Shown here: piece after piece, positions 52,811-62,321 of the stretch
Numbering within the stretch: the stretch's first letter is position 1
How the letters are laid out: each line of letters begins with the position of its first letter
DNA from: Paradesertivirga mongoliensis
Lineage (GTDB): Bacteria; Bacteroidota; Bacteroidia; Sphingobacteriales; Sphingobacteriaceae
Direction: 5' to 3'
NCBI RefSeq assembly: GCF_024436395.1
Contig: NZ_JAFMZO010000001.1
Location: forward strand, 566,181-630,180
Length of the DNA: 64,000 bases
The notes under the pieces: model-generated
The model's input: the letters and a program-made list of their open reading frames with translations, nothing else
Databases searched by the model: none
What the model was told of the DNA's origin: nothing
Translations under genes and position numbers: made by a program

Positions 52811-54064
52811 ATGAAAGGTTTAGAAAATTATAGTTTCACCTGCCTGGAGCGATTTTTAAGATACGTCAGGATTCATACGCAGTCAGATCCTCATTCTTTA
52901 TCAAACCCGTCAACTGCCCGGCAAAAAGATTTGGGAAAAGTTCTGGTAGAAGAATTACAACAGATGGGGATTGATGATGCAGGGCTCGACGAGTTTGGGT
53001 ATGTATATGCCACTGTGCCTGCCACTACCGTCAAAGAAGTTCCCGTGATCTGCTTTTGCTCGCACATGGATACCTCGCCTGATTGCAGCGGAGCGGATGT
53101 AAAACCTATTGTCCACACCAATTACCAGGGTCAGGATTTGGTCTTGCCCGACGATCCGGCCGAAGTTATCCGTAAATCTGAACACCCCGACCTGGCCGCT
53201 CAAATTGGAAATGATATTATTACCGCAAGCGGTACAACTCTTTTAGGTGCAGATAATAAGGCTGGCATTGCCGAAATAATGGATGCCGCGAACTTCCTGA
53301 TGTCACATCCCGAAATTAAACATGGTAAGATTCGCATACTTTTCACACCCGATGAAGAAATTGGAAGAGGCGTGGAAAAAGTAGATCTGGTTAAACTTGG
53401 CGCTCAATATGCTTACACGGTTGATGGCGAAACCGCGGGATCTATTGAAAACGAAACATTCTCGGCCGATTCTGCCATACTTAAGATACAGGGCGTGAGT
53501 GCGCATCCCGGCTTTGCCAAAGGCAAGATGCAAAGCGCTATAAAAATAGCTTCAGAAATAGTAGCCAACCTGCCTAAAGACAGAATGAGTCCGGAAAGCA
53601 CCACTGCTAAAGAAGGTTTTATACATCCTGTCGGGATAACCGGCTCGGTGGAAGAAGCCACCATAGAATTTATTTTAAGAGATTTCGACGAGGAAGAACT
53701 TATAAATCAAAAACGCCTGCTGCTGGCAATTGCTGATGAAGTGCTGGAAGGTTACCCCAATTCGCAGTACCGGCTGGAAATAAAAGAACAGTACCGTAAC
53801 ATGAAATCGGTGCTTGATAAACATCCCAACATTATCCGCGTTGCCCAACTGGCCATTGAACGGGCCGGTCTGGCACCAAAACTTCAGAGCATAAGAGGCG
53901 GCACCGATGGTTCAAGACTTTCTTTTATGGGATTGCCATGCCCCAATATTTTTGCAGGCGAACATGCCTTCCATGGCAAACAGGAGTGGGTATCTGTACA
54001 AGACATGCAAAAAGCCGTACAAACCATTGTCAATCTGGCTATAATCTGGGAGGAGCAGAGCTAA
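52811..54064 (+). CDS. pepT: Peptidase T (tripeptide aminopeptidase)
   Basis: This 417-residue M20B metallopeptidase releases the N-terminal residue of tripeptides in the cytosol. Zinc ligands and catalytic residues lie in FCSHMDTSPDCSG, LLGADNKAGIAEIMDAA, FTPDEEIGRG, YTVDGE and GEHAFHGKQEWV; RGGTDGSRLSFMGLP closes the active site. Length is normal. Confidence 0.95.
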   Translation: MKGLENYSFTCLERFLRYVRIHTQSDPHSLSNPSTARQKDLGKVLVEELQQMGIDDAGLDEFGYVYATVPATTVKEVPVICFCSHMDTSPDCSGADVKPIVHTNYQGQDLVLPDDPAEVIRKSEHPDLAAQIGNDIITASGTTLLGADNKAGIAEIMDAANFLMSHPEIKHGKIRILFTPDEEIGRGVEKVDLVKLGAQYAYTVDGETAGSIENETFSADSAILKIQGVSAHPGFAKGKMQSAIKIASEIVANLPKDRMSPESTTAKEGFIHPVGITGSVEEATIEFILRDFDEEELINQKRLLLAIADEVLEGYPNSQYRLEIKEQYRNMKSVLDKHPNIIRVAQLAIERAGLAPKLQSIRGGTDGSRLSFMGLPCPNIFAGEHAFHGKQEWVSVQDMQKAVQTIVNLAIIWEEQS

Positions 54065-54172
54065 ATCCCTCAAAACTAGCGCCGGTCGAAATTTTTGGTC
54101 GCTGATAACATGCCATTGGTCTAAAATACCCAGCCTTTGGGCTCAAAATCCAATTTAATTGGCATATGAAGC

Positions 54173-54180
54173 TATCTTTG
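54173..54180 (+). promoter_or_regulatory. -7 promoter element of the LytS-type kinase gene
   Basis: TATCTTTG matches TAnnTTTG and ends 4 bp before the ATG at 54185, suggesting a near-leaderless message. Confidence 0.55.
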
Positions 54181-54184
54181 TATA

Positions 54185-55255
54185 ATGGCATTAAAGAATC
54201 GCAGCCTCAATAAATATCTAACGCCTGCACTTCATATTATTTTTTGGGGCTTGATCATCATCTCACCCTATTTATTTCGTAATCCAAATACCTGGAAGGG
54301 CTTTAACCCATGGCACTATAAGCTTATTATCAATAACGTTATTCTTGCCCTGCTTTTTTATTTTAACGCCTTCGTATTATATCCGAAAGTTTATAAAACA
54401 AAAGGGCTTTGGGTATATCTTCTTACCGCTATCTCCATTATCATAGCGTTAATGTTTTTATCAAAATCTATCGACAAACAGCTGTTTGCAGATCATAAAG
54501 GCTGGGGGAAAGGGCGACGGGGTGGTGGCTCCGGGGGCGACCTTCGCTGGATGCGCTGGTACATTACCAACATATTGACCTATGTATTCATCATGGGGAT
54601 CAGTTTCAGCTACCGGATTATTAAAGACAATAACCGCCTCGAAAAAATCCGGAAAGAGAAAGAAAATGAAACGCTGAAGACCGAGTTAACCTTCCTGCGT
54701 TCGCAGGTGAGCCCTCATTTCATGTTCAACGTGTTAAACACACTGGTATCCCTGGCAAGGAAAAAATCTGATCTGATTGAACCTTCGCTTATACAACTTT
54801 CTAATTTGATGAGGTATATGCTTTATGAGAGCAACGACGAGCGCATCCGCCTTGAGCAAGAAGTTGAATATTTAAGAAGTTATATAGATCTTCAAATGCT
54901 CCGCTTTGGCGATGATGTTCATATCGAACTTAATATTTCTAAAGATCTGTCAGATTACGAAATTGAACCGATGCTGCTCATTTCATTTGTTGAAAATGCC
55001 TTTAAGCATGGGATAGGAATGATAGAGGAGCCCGTCATAAAAATATTTTTAACGATAGACAGAACAAAACACTGGCTCGACTTTAAGGTTGAGAATGGGA
55101 TATCTCCTCAAGAGGATTCGAAAGATAAAAGTTCTGGTATAGGCTTAATCAATATGCGCCGGCGTCTTGAGCTTCTGTATAAAGACCGTTACGTGCTTCA
55201 AACCAGTCAGAACGGAGATATCTTTGTTTCACATCTAAAAGTACAGCTCAAATGA
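54185..55255 (+). CDS. LytS-type sensor histidine kinase
   Basis: This 356-residue kinase has four N-terminal membrane helices (about 10-150). A glycine/arginine loop ([17 protein letters not shown], about 107-123) lies between helices 3 and 4. The His_kinase domain has His178 in [15 protein letters not shown], and the ATPase N box is [10 protein letters not shown] with [15 protein letters not shown] at the end. It overlaps its LytTR response-regulator gene by 4 bp. A large outer-membrane receptor gene follows that pair and may be regulated by it. Confidence 0.95.
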   Translation: MALKNRSLNKYLTPALHIIFWGLIIISPYLFRNPNTWKGFNPWHYKLIINNVILALLFYFNAFVLYPKVYKTKGLWVYLLTAISIIIALMFLSKSIDKQLFADHKGWGKGRRGGGSGGDLRWMRWYITNILTYVFIMGISFSYRIIKDNNRLEKIRKEKENETLKTELTFLRSQVSPHFMFNVLNTLVSLARKKSDLIEPSLIQLSNLMRYMLYESNDERIRLEQEVEYLRSYIDLQMLRFGDDVHIELNISKDLSDYEIEPMLLISFVENAFKHGIGMIEEPVIKIFLTIDRTKHWLDFKVENGISPQEDSKDKSSGIGLINMRRRLELLYKDRYVLQTSQNGDIFVSHLKVQLK

Positions 55256-55968
55256 TTAAATGTCTGGTAGTTGACGATGAACGCCTGGCGATCGAACTGA
55301 TGGAAGATAATATCCGTCAGGTTCCGTTTCTGGAGCTGGTGGGAAGTTGCCGCAATGCCATGGAGGCAATGACGTTTCTGAGCAAGCAAACCGTTGACTT
55401 GATATTCCTTGATATACAAATGCCCGGCCTTTCGGGATTACAATTTGTAAATAGTTTGAGCAGCCCCCCGATGATTGTATTCGTCACAGCATATGAGAAA
55501 TATGCGGTTGAGGGTTTTAACCTCGATGTATTAGACTATCTTATAAAGCCCGTCTCCTTCGAACGCTTTTTTAAAGCAGCAAATAAAGCCTTGGAGCTAT
55601 TCAACCTGAAAAACCAGATTAGCAATCCACCACAGCAAAATACAGTAAACGATTACCTGTTTGTAAACGCAGATTACTCATTGGTAAAAATTAACATAGC
55701 CGATATCCTGTACATCGAAGGTTTGAAAGATTATATAAAAATATATCTATCGGATACAGAAAAGCCAATCATAACCCGCCTTAGCATGCGCTTTATGGAA
55801 GAAAAACTGCCAGCCGAAAGGTTTATGCGGGTACACAAATCGTATATCATTTCTCTTGATAAATTAATCTCCTTTAAAAAGAACCGGGTGCTGGTACAGG
55901 CTTCAGAAGTTCCGGTAAGCGATAATTATCGCGAAGCCCTTCTTGCTTATATGGGGCATCAGCAGTAA
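55252..55968 (+). CDS. LytTR-family response regulator
   Basis: This 238-residue protein has a receiver domain with Asp54 in [11 protein letters not shown] and Lys in [17 protein letters not shown]-terminal LytTR DNA-binding domain (about residues 135-238) has [21 protein letters not shown] and [18 protein letters not shown]. It is the partner of the overlapping LytS-type kinase. LytTR regulators often control cell-surface or adjacent export genes, here perhaps the receptor at 56080. Confidence 0.95.
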   Translation: MIKCLVVDDERLAIELMEDNIRQVPFLELVGSCRNAMEAMTFLSKQTVDLIFLDIQMPGLSGLQFVNSLSSPPMIVFVTAYEKYAVEGFNLDVLDYLIKPVSFERFFKAANKALELFNLKNQISNPPQQNTVNDYLFVNADYSLVKINIADILYIEGLKDYIKIYLSDTEKPIITRLSMRFMEEKLPAERFMRVHKSYIISLDKLISFKKNRVLVQASEVPVSDNYREALLAYMGHQQ

Positions 55969-56079
55969 AATCGCCATGAATTCTCATTTGGTCGATAAAT
56001 ACTCCTTGTAAGTATCATTTAACGAAAACATTTAAAAACAGGTATTAAACTTGCGGCATAAAGCACAATACTTAGCATC

Positions 56080-58932
56080 ATGAAAAAGTTATTATTCACC
56101 ATATTCTTTCTTATAAGCACCCAGGCCATCTTCGCTCAGGGCGTACGCAGCATCAGTGGCGTGGTCCGCGATTCGGCTGGAACAGCTGTAGTGTATGCAA
56201 CGGTGCGTCTCACCTCCCCGAAAGACACTTTGATGACCCGGACAGACATCGATGGGCTTTTCACGTTTAGTAATGTAAAGTCATCTCAATTTGTATTAAG
56301 TGTAAATAATCTTGGGTATAGCGATTTTGTGAAGAGGTATTTGTACTCCGAAAATACCAACCCGGTTAAACTTGACCCCATTACACTTAGCGGTCAAAGC
56401 CGGATGCTAAAGGAAGTGGTGGTTACAGGAACGGCAGGTGTGGTTATTAAACAAGATACCGTCGAATTCCGTGCAAGCGATTTCCCGGTTAGAGAGAACT
56501 CGGTGGCCGAGGATGTTATTAAAAAGCTTCCGGGCGTTGAGGTAGATAAAGACGGAAATGTTACCACGCAGGGTAAAAGTGTTACCAGGATTAAAGTAAA
56601 CGGTAAAGACTACTTCGACGGCGATTTAAAGACGGCTACCCAAGGCCTGCCCGCCGATATTATCGAAAAAATCCAGATCGTGGACGATTATGGCGACCAG
56701 GCCAACATAACAGGGATCAGAGAAGGCGAGGCCGATAAAATTATAAACATCACTATCCGGCCCGACCGCATGAAGGGAAGCGTCATCAGCGGAGTAGTGG
56801 GCGGAGGAAATGAAGACCGATACCAGGTTTCGGGCAACGGACAGTTCATGAACAACGACCAGCAATTAGATGTACGCCTGAATTTGAACAACACAAATAC
56901 ATCACCTTTTAATTTTGGCGGCGGTGGCGGCCGCGGATTCGGTGGTGGTGGCGGTGGAAACCGTGGCGGCGGCGGTGGTGGAGGAGGTAACTTCGGCGGT
57001 GGCGGAGGGTTTGGCGGCGGCGGATTCGGTGGGAACGCCGGTGGTATAACTACTACTACAGCCGGTGGTATAAACTACCGCGACAATCTTAGTCCGAAGC
57101 TGGCCATAAACGGCAGCTACCGTTTTAACGTGCGGAATACTTTATCGGTATCAAACAGCACCAGGACCTCATACTTTACCCAGGATTCTGTATTGGTAGC
57201 AATCGCAGACGCAAATTCAAAAAGCGGAAATAATAACCATAGTGCAAACTTTAATCTCGAATACGCGATTGACTCGCTGAATTATCTGCGTATCACTCCG
57301 TATTTCAACATTGGTACAAGCGATTCGAACGACTCCACCCGTTTGGAACAAGAGCAAACAGGGCGTTCGCCGGAAGATCAGCTAACCGATCTGTTCAGAA
57401 AGTCCAGCGCTCCTTCATTTGGTGGTAACCTTATTTACAACCATCGCTTTAGAAAGATGGGAAGAAATTTCTCGTTCGGCTTAAACCTGAACAGTTCTGA
57501 TAATGACAATGATCAGGAAGTGCTTGATAAGTTTTTATATTACAATGCAGACCTTACACCAAGAGGCGATTCTTTATCTCAAAGGCAGATCGAAACCTCA
57601 AACAAACGCTTCAACGCCAATGCAAATATCACTTATAGCGAACCGGTAGGTAAGTTCGGCCGAATGGATTTCGGTTACAATTACAACATTGCAGATTACG
57701 AAAACAGCCGCATCACCAACTTATACCAGGGCGAGGTTCCGGTAATGAATAACGACTTAAGCAACGTATACGACTATTCGTTTACCACCAACAGATTCAG
57801 CTTAAATTATAGATATGACCGGCCAAGACTTTACAACTTCACCCTCGGATTAACAGCACAACCTACTTCGTTAAAAGGCTATTCTGTAACGCACGGGGTT
57901 CCGTCTGAGCGGAAAGGGTTCAACTTTTTCCCAACCGCCCGCTTTGAATACAGCTTTGCTCGCTCACGTTCTCTTTCTATCAATTATAACGGAAGAAGTA
58001 ACGAACCGAGTTTCAACCAGATCCAGCCTGTAGTTGATGCATCAAACCCCCTGCGTCCGGTGGTGGGTAACCCGGGGCTTAACTCCTCTTTTACTCAATC
58101 GGTAAACATCCGGTACAATACCAATAACCAGGCGAAAGGCCTATTTTTTAACATCGGCGTATTTGGGAACTTTACCAACGATCAGATTACCAGGAACATC
58201 GTCAGGTATGTAGATTCGATCATTGTTGACAATAAGAAAACCGCCCGCACCATCCAGGAGACGAATTATTTGAATGCTGATGGATATTACTCTACAACAT
58301 CATTCTATTCATTGTCGAAATCGTTTTTGGAAAGAAAATACAGGGTTTCGTTGAACGGGCGTGTTAATTATATTAACGATGTTTCCTTTACTAATAACCG
58401 CGAAAACATTGGCAGAAACTGGACTTTTGTTCAAAACCTCAGCCTTCAGATAAATCCAAATCCGAATGTGGAGATTTATCCTTCGATAGGCTACCGCGGA
58501 ACCACGGTCAATTATACAACAGGTAACGATACCCGGGCCACCACGGTGAACTATGATTTAAACGGCCGTTTGTATTTCCTGAAAACCTTTATTGTAGGCT
58601 GGGATCTGAGTAAAAACATCAATAAAGGATACAGCTCCAGTGTCAACCCACTAATCATTAATGCCTATCTCGAAAAACAGTTTTTCAACAGACGAGGAAC
58701 GTTACGGTTCCAGGGCTTCGACTTATTGAATGAAGGAACAGTTGTTGGAATCTCTCAGGACGCTAACACCATCACCAGCAGTCAAACGAACCGTTTAACA
58801 CGTTACTTTATGGCAACTTTCAGTTTCAGAATACAAAAGTACCCGGGCGGAGTGCAGCCTAACTTTGACCGGAACAGGGGTGAGGGTCGCGGCGGCGACG
58901 GACAGCCACGTCGGGAACGTATGGGGTTTTAG
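56080..58932 (+). CDS. TonB-dependent receptor-like outer-membrane protein with Gly-rich insert
   Basis: This 950-residue protein has a signal peptide (FTIFFLISTQAIFAQG) and a CarboxypepD_reg-like domain (GVVRDSAGTAVVYATVRL, about 28-110). A plug-like domain has VIKKLPGVEVDKDGNV and PADIIEKIQIVDDYGDQANITG, and an outer-membrane barrel (OMP_b-brl type) runs to the end. A glycine-rich segment (about residues 279-323, runs of Gly with Phe, Arg, Asn) sits after the plug. The C-terminus is Gly/Arg-rich (GEGRGGDGQPRRERMGF). No TonB box was identified, so active transport is uncertain; these family members can also be structural or peptide-handling. It follows a LytS/LytTR pair. Confidence 0.88.
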   Translation: MKKLLFTIFFLISTQAIFAQGVRSISGVVRDSAGTAVVYATVRLTSPKDTLMTRTDIDGLFTFSNVKSSQFVLSVNNLGYSDFVKRYLYSENTNPVKLDPITLSGQSRMLKEVVVTGTAGVVIKQDTVEFRASDFPVRENSVAEDVIKKLPGVEVDKDGNVTTQGKSVTRIKVNGKDYFDGDLKTATQGLPADIIEKIQIVDDYGDQANITGIREGEADKIINITIRPDRMKGSVISGVVGGGNEDRYQVSGNGQFMNNDQQLDVRLNLNNTNTSPFNFGGGGGRGFGGGGGGNRGGGGGGGGNFGGGGGFGGGGFGGNAGGITTTTAGGINYRDNLSPKLAINGSYRFNVRNTLSVSNSTRTSYFTQDSVLVAIADANSKSGNNNHSANFNLEYAIDSLNYLRITPYFNIGTSDSNDSTRLEQEQTGRSPEDQLTDLFRKSSAPSFGGNLIYNHRFRKMGRNFSFGLNLNSSDNDNDQEVLDKFLYYNADLTPRGDSLSQRQIETSNKRFNANANITYSEPVGKFGRMDFGYNYNIADYENSRITNLYQGEVPVMNNDLSNVYDYSFTTNRFSLNYRYDRPRLYNFTLGLTAQPTSLKGYSVTHGVPSERKGFNFFPTARFEYSFARSRSLSINYNGRSNEPSFNQIQPVVDASNPLRPVVGNPGLNSSFTQSVNIRYNTNNQAKGLFFNIGVFGNFTNDQITRNIVRYVDSIIVDNKKTARTIQETNYLNADGYYSTTSFYSLSKSFLERKYRVSLNGRVNYINDVSFTNNRENIGRNWTFVQNLSLQINPNPNVEIYPSIGYRGTTVNYTTGNDTRATTVNYDLNGRLYFLKTFIVGWDLSKNINKGYSSSVNPLIINAYLEKQFFNRRGTLRFQGFDLLNEGTVVGISQDANTITSSQTNRLTRYFMATFSFRIQKYPGGVQPNFDRNRGEGRGGDGQPRRERMGF

Positions 58933-58958
58933 AATTCCACAGACTCCTCTCAAAGCAT

Positions 58959-59147
58959 GCAATCGGACATTATGGCCGTGTAAATGGACATTATGGCGCT
59001 GTAAGCAGGCATTATGATGGCGTAAACGCCCATTATGATCATGTAAACGGGCATTATGATGTTGTACGTACCTCTTATGTCAATGTAAACGGGCATTATG
59101 CTCAGGTAAATGCCCATTATGGTCATGTAAACGGGCATTATGCTGTT
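58959..59147 (+). repeat. Nine 21-bp tandem repeats downstream of the outer-membrane receptor
   Basis: Nine units of exactly 21 bp begin at 58959, 58980, 59001, 59022, 59043, 59064, 59085, 59106 and 59127. The consensus is GTAAACGGGCATTATGATGTT with drift, and GGG alternates with GCC in some units. Read in the plus-strand frame, each encodes a heptad close to VNGHYxx. That frame is open to TAA at 59163-59165 but has no canonical start codon after the TGA near the end of the receptor gene, and it is offset from the receptor frame. The minus strand is also open across the array. Confidence 0.85.
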
Positions 59148-59309
59148 GTATTTGACCCCTCCTAAAATACGGCAATTATGGACGATGGAAGCAGCAGAAA
59201 CTCGCTAATGGGGGTTTGTAATCCCGAAGAGCGTAGGAAAGCCTGGCATTTTAGAGATTCATTTTCAACTTGCCAAAAGCTTAGAACTTTTGGCAAACTT
59301 TCTATTTAC
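59148..59309. other. Intergenic stretch with a 10-bp hairpin (59270-59296)
   Basis: TTGCCAAAAG (59270-59279) and CTTTTGGCAA (59287-59296) form a perfect stem with a 7-nt loop, 13 bp beyond the 3' end of the convergent GH3 gene. It may aid termination of that gene; there is no strong T-run. No gene is called. Confidence 0.5.
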
Positions 59310-61055
59310 TTATTCCACCTGTCCACTAACAGAAGTCGGCACCGGAAAAAACTGAATTCCATCACCTGTTTTAAATACTGCGTTAATGGTAACCGGCAAA
59401 CGCCCTGATGCTTGCATCTGGTTACTCAACACCTTTGCCGCAGCCAATTGCATCTCTTCACTATTCTGATAATTTACCAGCAGTGATTTACTTTTCTCTA
59501 CCCCAGGTAAGCCTCTTATCACATATGGATTAGCAAATAAACAGGTAACGGTATTTAAACCGGCCAGATGTGAAATAAAAGATTTCAATTCATCATTATA
59601 GTCTAGTGAACTTTGTGGCCGCTTTCTATAATCGTGTATCGCTACCACAATCTGATCATAGGTTCTGAGATTGTTGGATACATTTTTTATATCCGCAGCC
59701 GATGCAATCTTCGAAAGAATAAAGTTTGTAGAATTACTAAAACGCTTTTGCATTTCCTTTTGAAACTGACTCACTTCGGTCACACCAAGGCTAATTATCG
59801 CCGTTTTACGACTTGCAGAGAATTGTTTCAACAAACTATCACTCTTTAAAACTGTAACAGCAGCATCAGATAAGCGCTGATTTAAAGAATGGGCGTCGCC
59901 TCCATTCAAATCTTCATACACATTTACGATATTGATATTTTGAGGCGTATTCAGCCCCGCCCAATATTTAGCAGCTAAGATCTTTTTAACGCTCTCATCT
60001 ATTTGATCCATCGGAATCCTTTTTTGCCTGATTGCCCGTCTTACTAATTTGATCGACCGTGGCGCGTTTTCCGAAAGCTCAATCACATCATTACCGGCAA
60101 TAATTGCCCGCACATCGGCCTCGCCATCGGGAAAGTATTTTACCACACCTTTCATTTCCATCGCGTCGGAAAACACAAGACCTTTAAAGCCTAGCTGCTC
60201 CTTAAGTAATCCGGTTACAATTGGGCGGGATAATGTGGAAGGAAGATTTCTGGTAGTGTCCAAAGCCGGAATATTCATGTGAGCAACCATCACACCCGAT
60301 GCTCCTTTGCGGATAAGTTCTTTAAAAGGATAAAGTTCAAGCGAATCCAACCTTTCTTTACTGAAAGTCAACACTGGCAAATCGTTGTGCGAATCTACAT
60401 TGGTATCGCCGTGCCCGGGAAAATGCTTGATACTCACCAAAATACCAGCGTCCTGAAGTCCGCGCATATAAGCCGAAGCTTTGGATGCAACATTTAACTT
60501 ATTATCTCCAAACGACCGGTAATTGATTACCGGATTATTAGGGTTATTATTAACATCGACCACCGGCGCAAAGTTGATATGCATCCCGATGCGTTTAAAA
60601 TCACCGGCAATTTTCTTTCCCATCTCATACACTAAATTAGTATCCCTGATGGCGCCTAGTGTCATCTGGTAGGGATATGAAATGGTGCTGTCGAGGCGCA
60701 TCCCAAGTCCCCATTCGGCGTCCATAGCAATTAAGAGGGGCACTTCGCTTAGCTTCTGATAAGAATTAGTCAGGGCCGCCTGTCTTCCGGGTCCGCCTTG
60801 GAAAAAAACCAGGCCTCCAACCTTATTCTTTTTGATTATAGCAGCTACTGCGTCTTCATAGGCCTTTCCTTTGTCAGTATGTGCACGCAAGAAAAATAAT
60901 TGTGCTATTTTCTCTTTTCGGGTTAACTTTCTAAATACCGAGTCGACCCAGATTTGTTGGCTATCCGTGGGCTCCATGAAGGTTTTTCCCGCCTGACCGA
61001 GCGTTTCTAAAGAAATAAATAAGATAAAAATGGATAAGAGGTACTTCGAACTCAT
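59310..61055 (-). CDS. Glycoside hydrolase family 3, NagZ-like beta-N-acetylhexosaminidase
   Basis: This 581-residue exported protein has a signal peptide (YLLSIFILFISLETLGQ). The GH3 catalytic barrel carries KHFPGHGDTNVDSHNDLPVL (Lys210, His211, with the Asp-x-His dyad at about 221-223 typical of NagZ) and a probable Asp nucleophile in LVFSDAMEMKGV (near residue 297). A GH3 C-terminal domain follows. Some Bacteroidota homologues carry a fused beta-lactamase-like domain; this one ends without it. Cleavage of GlcNAc from muropeptides or other hexosamine glycans in the periplasm is expected. Confidence 0.9.
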   Translation of the reverse strand: MSSKYLLSIFILFISLETLGQAGKTFMEPTDSQQIWVDSVFRKLTRKEKIAQLFFLRAHTDKGKAYEDAVAAIIKKNKVGGLVFFQGGPGRQAALTNSYQKLSEVPLLIAMDAEWGLGMRLDSTISYPYQMTLGAIRDTNLVYEMGKKIAGDFKRIGMHINFAPVVDVNNNPNNPVINYRSFGDNKLNVASKASAYMRGLQDAGILVSIKHFPGHGDTNVDSHNDLPVLTFSKERLDSLELYPFKELIRKGASGVMVAHMNIPALDTTRNLPSTLSRPIVTGLLKEQLGFKGLVFSDAMEMKGVVKYFPDGEADVRAIIAGNDVIELSENAPRSIKLVRRAIRQKRIPMDQIDESVKKILAAKYWAGLNTPQNINIVNVYEDLNGGDAHSLNQRLSDAAVTVLKSDSLLKQFSASRKTAIISLGVTEVSQFQKEMQKRFSNSTNFILSKIASAADIKNVSNNLRTYDQIVVAIHDYRKRPQSSLDYNDELKSFISHLAGLNTVTCLFANPYVIRGLPGVEKSKSLLVNYQNSEEMQLAAAKVLSNQMQASGRLPVTINAVFKTGDGIQFFPVPTSVSGQVE

Positions 61056-61217
61056 GTTGTGTGTTTAAAAGAATTGTAGGCAATTCTATACAGTAAATAT
61101 AAAGTAAAGGCCCGTAACACAAACAAATTTTATCCAAACCTGTTTTCCGATCTGAAATGCCTTAATAGTAACGAACTGGCACGATATTTCATATACATGT
61201 TAAAACACACAACATGA
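61052..61217. promoter_or_regulatory. Divergent promoter region bounded by a 15-bp inverted repeat
   Basis: The sequence AAACACACAACATGA at the start of the barrel gene (61203-61217, includes its ATG) occurs as an exact reverse complement at the start of the GH3 gene (61052-61066). An inner stem AGAATTG/CAATTCT lies at 61070-61076 and 61081-61087. Both genes thus share the same A/C-rich leader and start-codon context, perhaps for common translation control. Confidence 0.5.
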
Positions 61218-61825
61218 AACGAATACTTATTTTAGCTTATGTGCTGATTTCTGCGGCAGCAGTTAATGCACAGTCATTGGGTGGAAGAGTTGGAGTGAAT
61301 TTCTCCAATGTGATCAGAACAGGAGATGACGATTTCGAAACAGAATTTAAACCAGGCTTACACGCCGGTATAACCATTGACATTCCATTGGTAGACCGCC
61401 TGTCGTTCGCACCCGAAATCATGTATTCCCAAAAAGGGTATAAAAGTAGCGGAAGAACGCTGTTAGGAGCTGAGAACGATTATACAGTAACCACTAATTT
61501 CATAGAGATTCCGGTACTGTTAAAGATCGGCGCTTCTAATGGTTTCAATATTCATCTCGGACCGCAAATCTCTTTTCTTACATCAACCACCGAAAAATTT
61601 GAATCTGGTGACGAAGATTACAGACGTACTGTAAAGGAAGAAAACGACAACCTTCGTAAAAACATTATCGGAGGTGTTTTAGGAGCCGGTTTTAATTTGG
61701 GAACGAACACCAGCTTAACCGCCAGATATGCTCTTGATCTGCAAAAGAACAATGGCGATGGCGATTCTGAAACTCCGGAGTTTAAAAATCAGGTGATTCA
61801 GGTGGGTCTTGGAATCAGATTTTAA
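61214..61825 (+). CDS. Porin-family (PorT-like) outer-membrane beta-barrel protein
   Basis: This 203-residue protein has a signal peptide (LILAYVLISAAAVNAQ). It resembles OMP_b-brl_2 proteins: SLGGRVGVNFSNVI, KPGLHAGITIDIPLVDRLSF, APEIMYSQKGYKSSG, FIEIPVLLKIGASNGFNIHLGP, and the terminal strand QVIQVGLGIRF ending in Phe. Eight strands are likely. It is divergent from the GH3 gene and followed by its own terminator. Confidence 0.88.
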   Translation: MKRILILAYVLISAAAVNAQSLGGRVGVNFSNVIRTGDDDFETEFKPGLHAGITIDIPLVDRLSFAPEIMYSQKGYKSSGRTLLGAENDYTVTTNFIEIPVLLKIGASNGFNIHLGPQISFLTSTTEKFESGDEDYRRTVKEENDNLRKNIIGGVLGAGFNLGTNTSLTARYALDLQKNNGDGDSETPEFKNQVIQVGLGIRF

Positions 61826-61843
61826 TAAATATCTTTAAAACAG

Positions 61844-61880
61844 AAAGCCCTGCTCATTTCGGTGAGCAGGGCTTTTATTT
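61844..61880 (+). terminator. Intrinsic terminator of the porin-family gene
   Basis: A perfect 13-bp stem (61844-61856 with 61863-61875), a 6-nt loop and a T-rich tail follow the stop codon by about 18 bp. Confidence 0.85.
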
Positions 61881-61896
61881 TGCATATTAATATACT

Positions 61897-62262
61897 TTAA
61901 TCCCTCGGCCGTATGGGAAGTCCCTCGCCTTGGCTGCTGATTCCTGCGGTATCTGCTTTGTTCGCCGATGTACGTGATCGGGTAGGATAACCGTCATGAG
62001 CCTGTTTTCCCGTTGTATCAGAGCCGACATTAACCCGCGACGACTGCTTACCGTTGCTTTCTTCATATTGGGTAATTGAGACGGTTTGCGCAGCGCCGCT
62101 TGCCCCGACGTTCACAGCCGAAGTATCTGCGGCGGTGTTTGAGCGATGAGTATCTAATATATATGCCGTGTCAGACGCCATTTCGTTTTGATTGCCTGGC
62201 TCTCCGCAAGAAGCAATAAATAGGGCAGAGCCGCTAAAAAGTAAGTTTAAGAATGCTTTCAT
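61897..62262 (-). CDS. Small lipoprotein of unknown function
   Basis: This 121-residue protein has a lipobox FIASC (Cys about 19). The mature part is hydrophilic and low in hydrophobic residues, with many Ser, Thr, Ala, Asp and Gln (SNTAADTSAVNVGASGAAQT), so it is probably disordered. No family was recognised. It converges with the porin-family gene across a terminator. Confidence 0.6.
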   Translation of the reverse strand: MKAFLNLLFSGSALFIASCGEPGNQNEMASDTAYILDTHRSNTAADTSAVNVGASGAAQTVSITQYEESNGKQSSRVNVGSDTTGKQAHDGYPTRSRTSANKADTAGISSQGEGLPIRPRD

Positions 62263-62321
62263 CTCAGATAAGTTTATCTTTTTAACAAGTTCAAAGCGAA
62301 ATAGATTTAAGAAAGCACAGC

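Noticed and set aside
58950..59138. Minus-strand 62-codon ORF with IMPVYxx repeats
   Set aside because: It is produced by the 21-bp tandem repeats, whose codons are complementary in register on both strands; no signal, start context or family supports it.
58959..59147. CRISPR array
   Set aside because: The 21-bp units are contiguous with no spacers and drift in sequence, so it is an ordinary tandem repeat.
59178..59408. Plus-strand 76-codon ORF
   Set aside because: It runs over the 3' end of the GH3 gene and its hairpin; composition is not protein-like.
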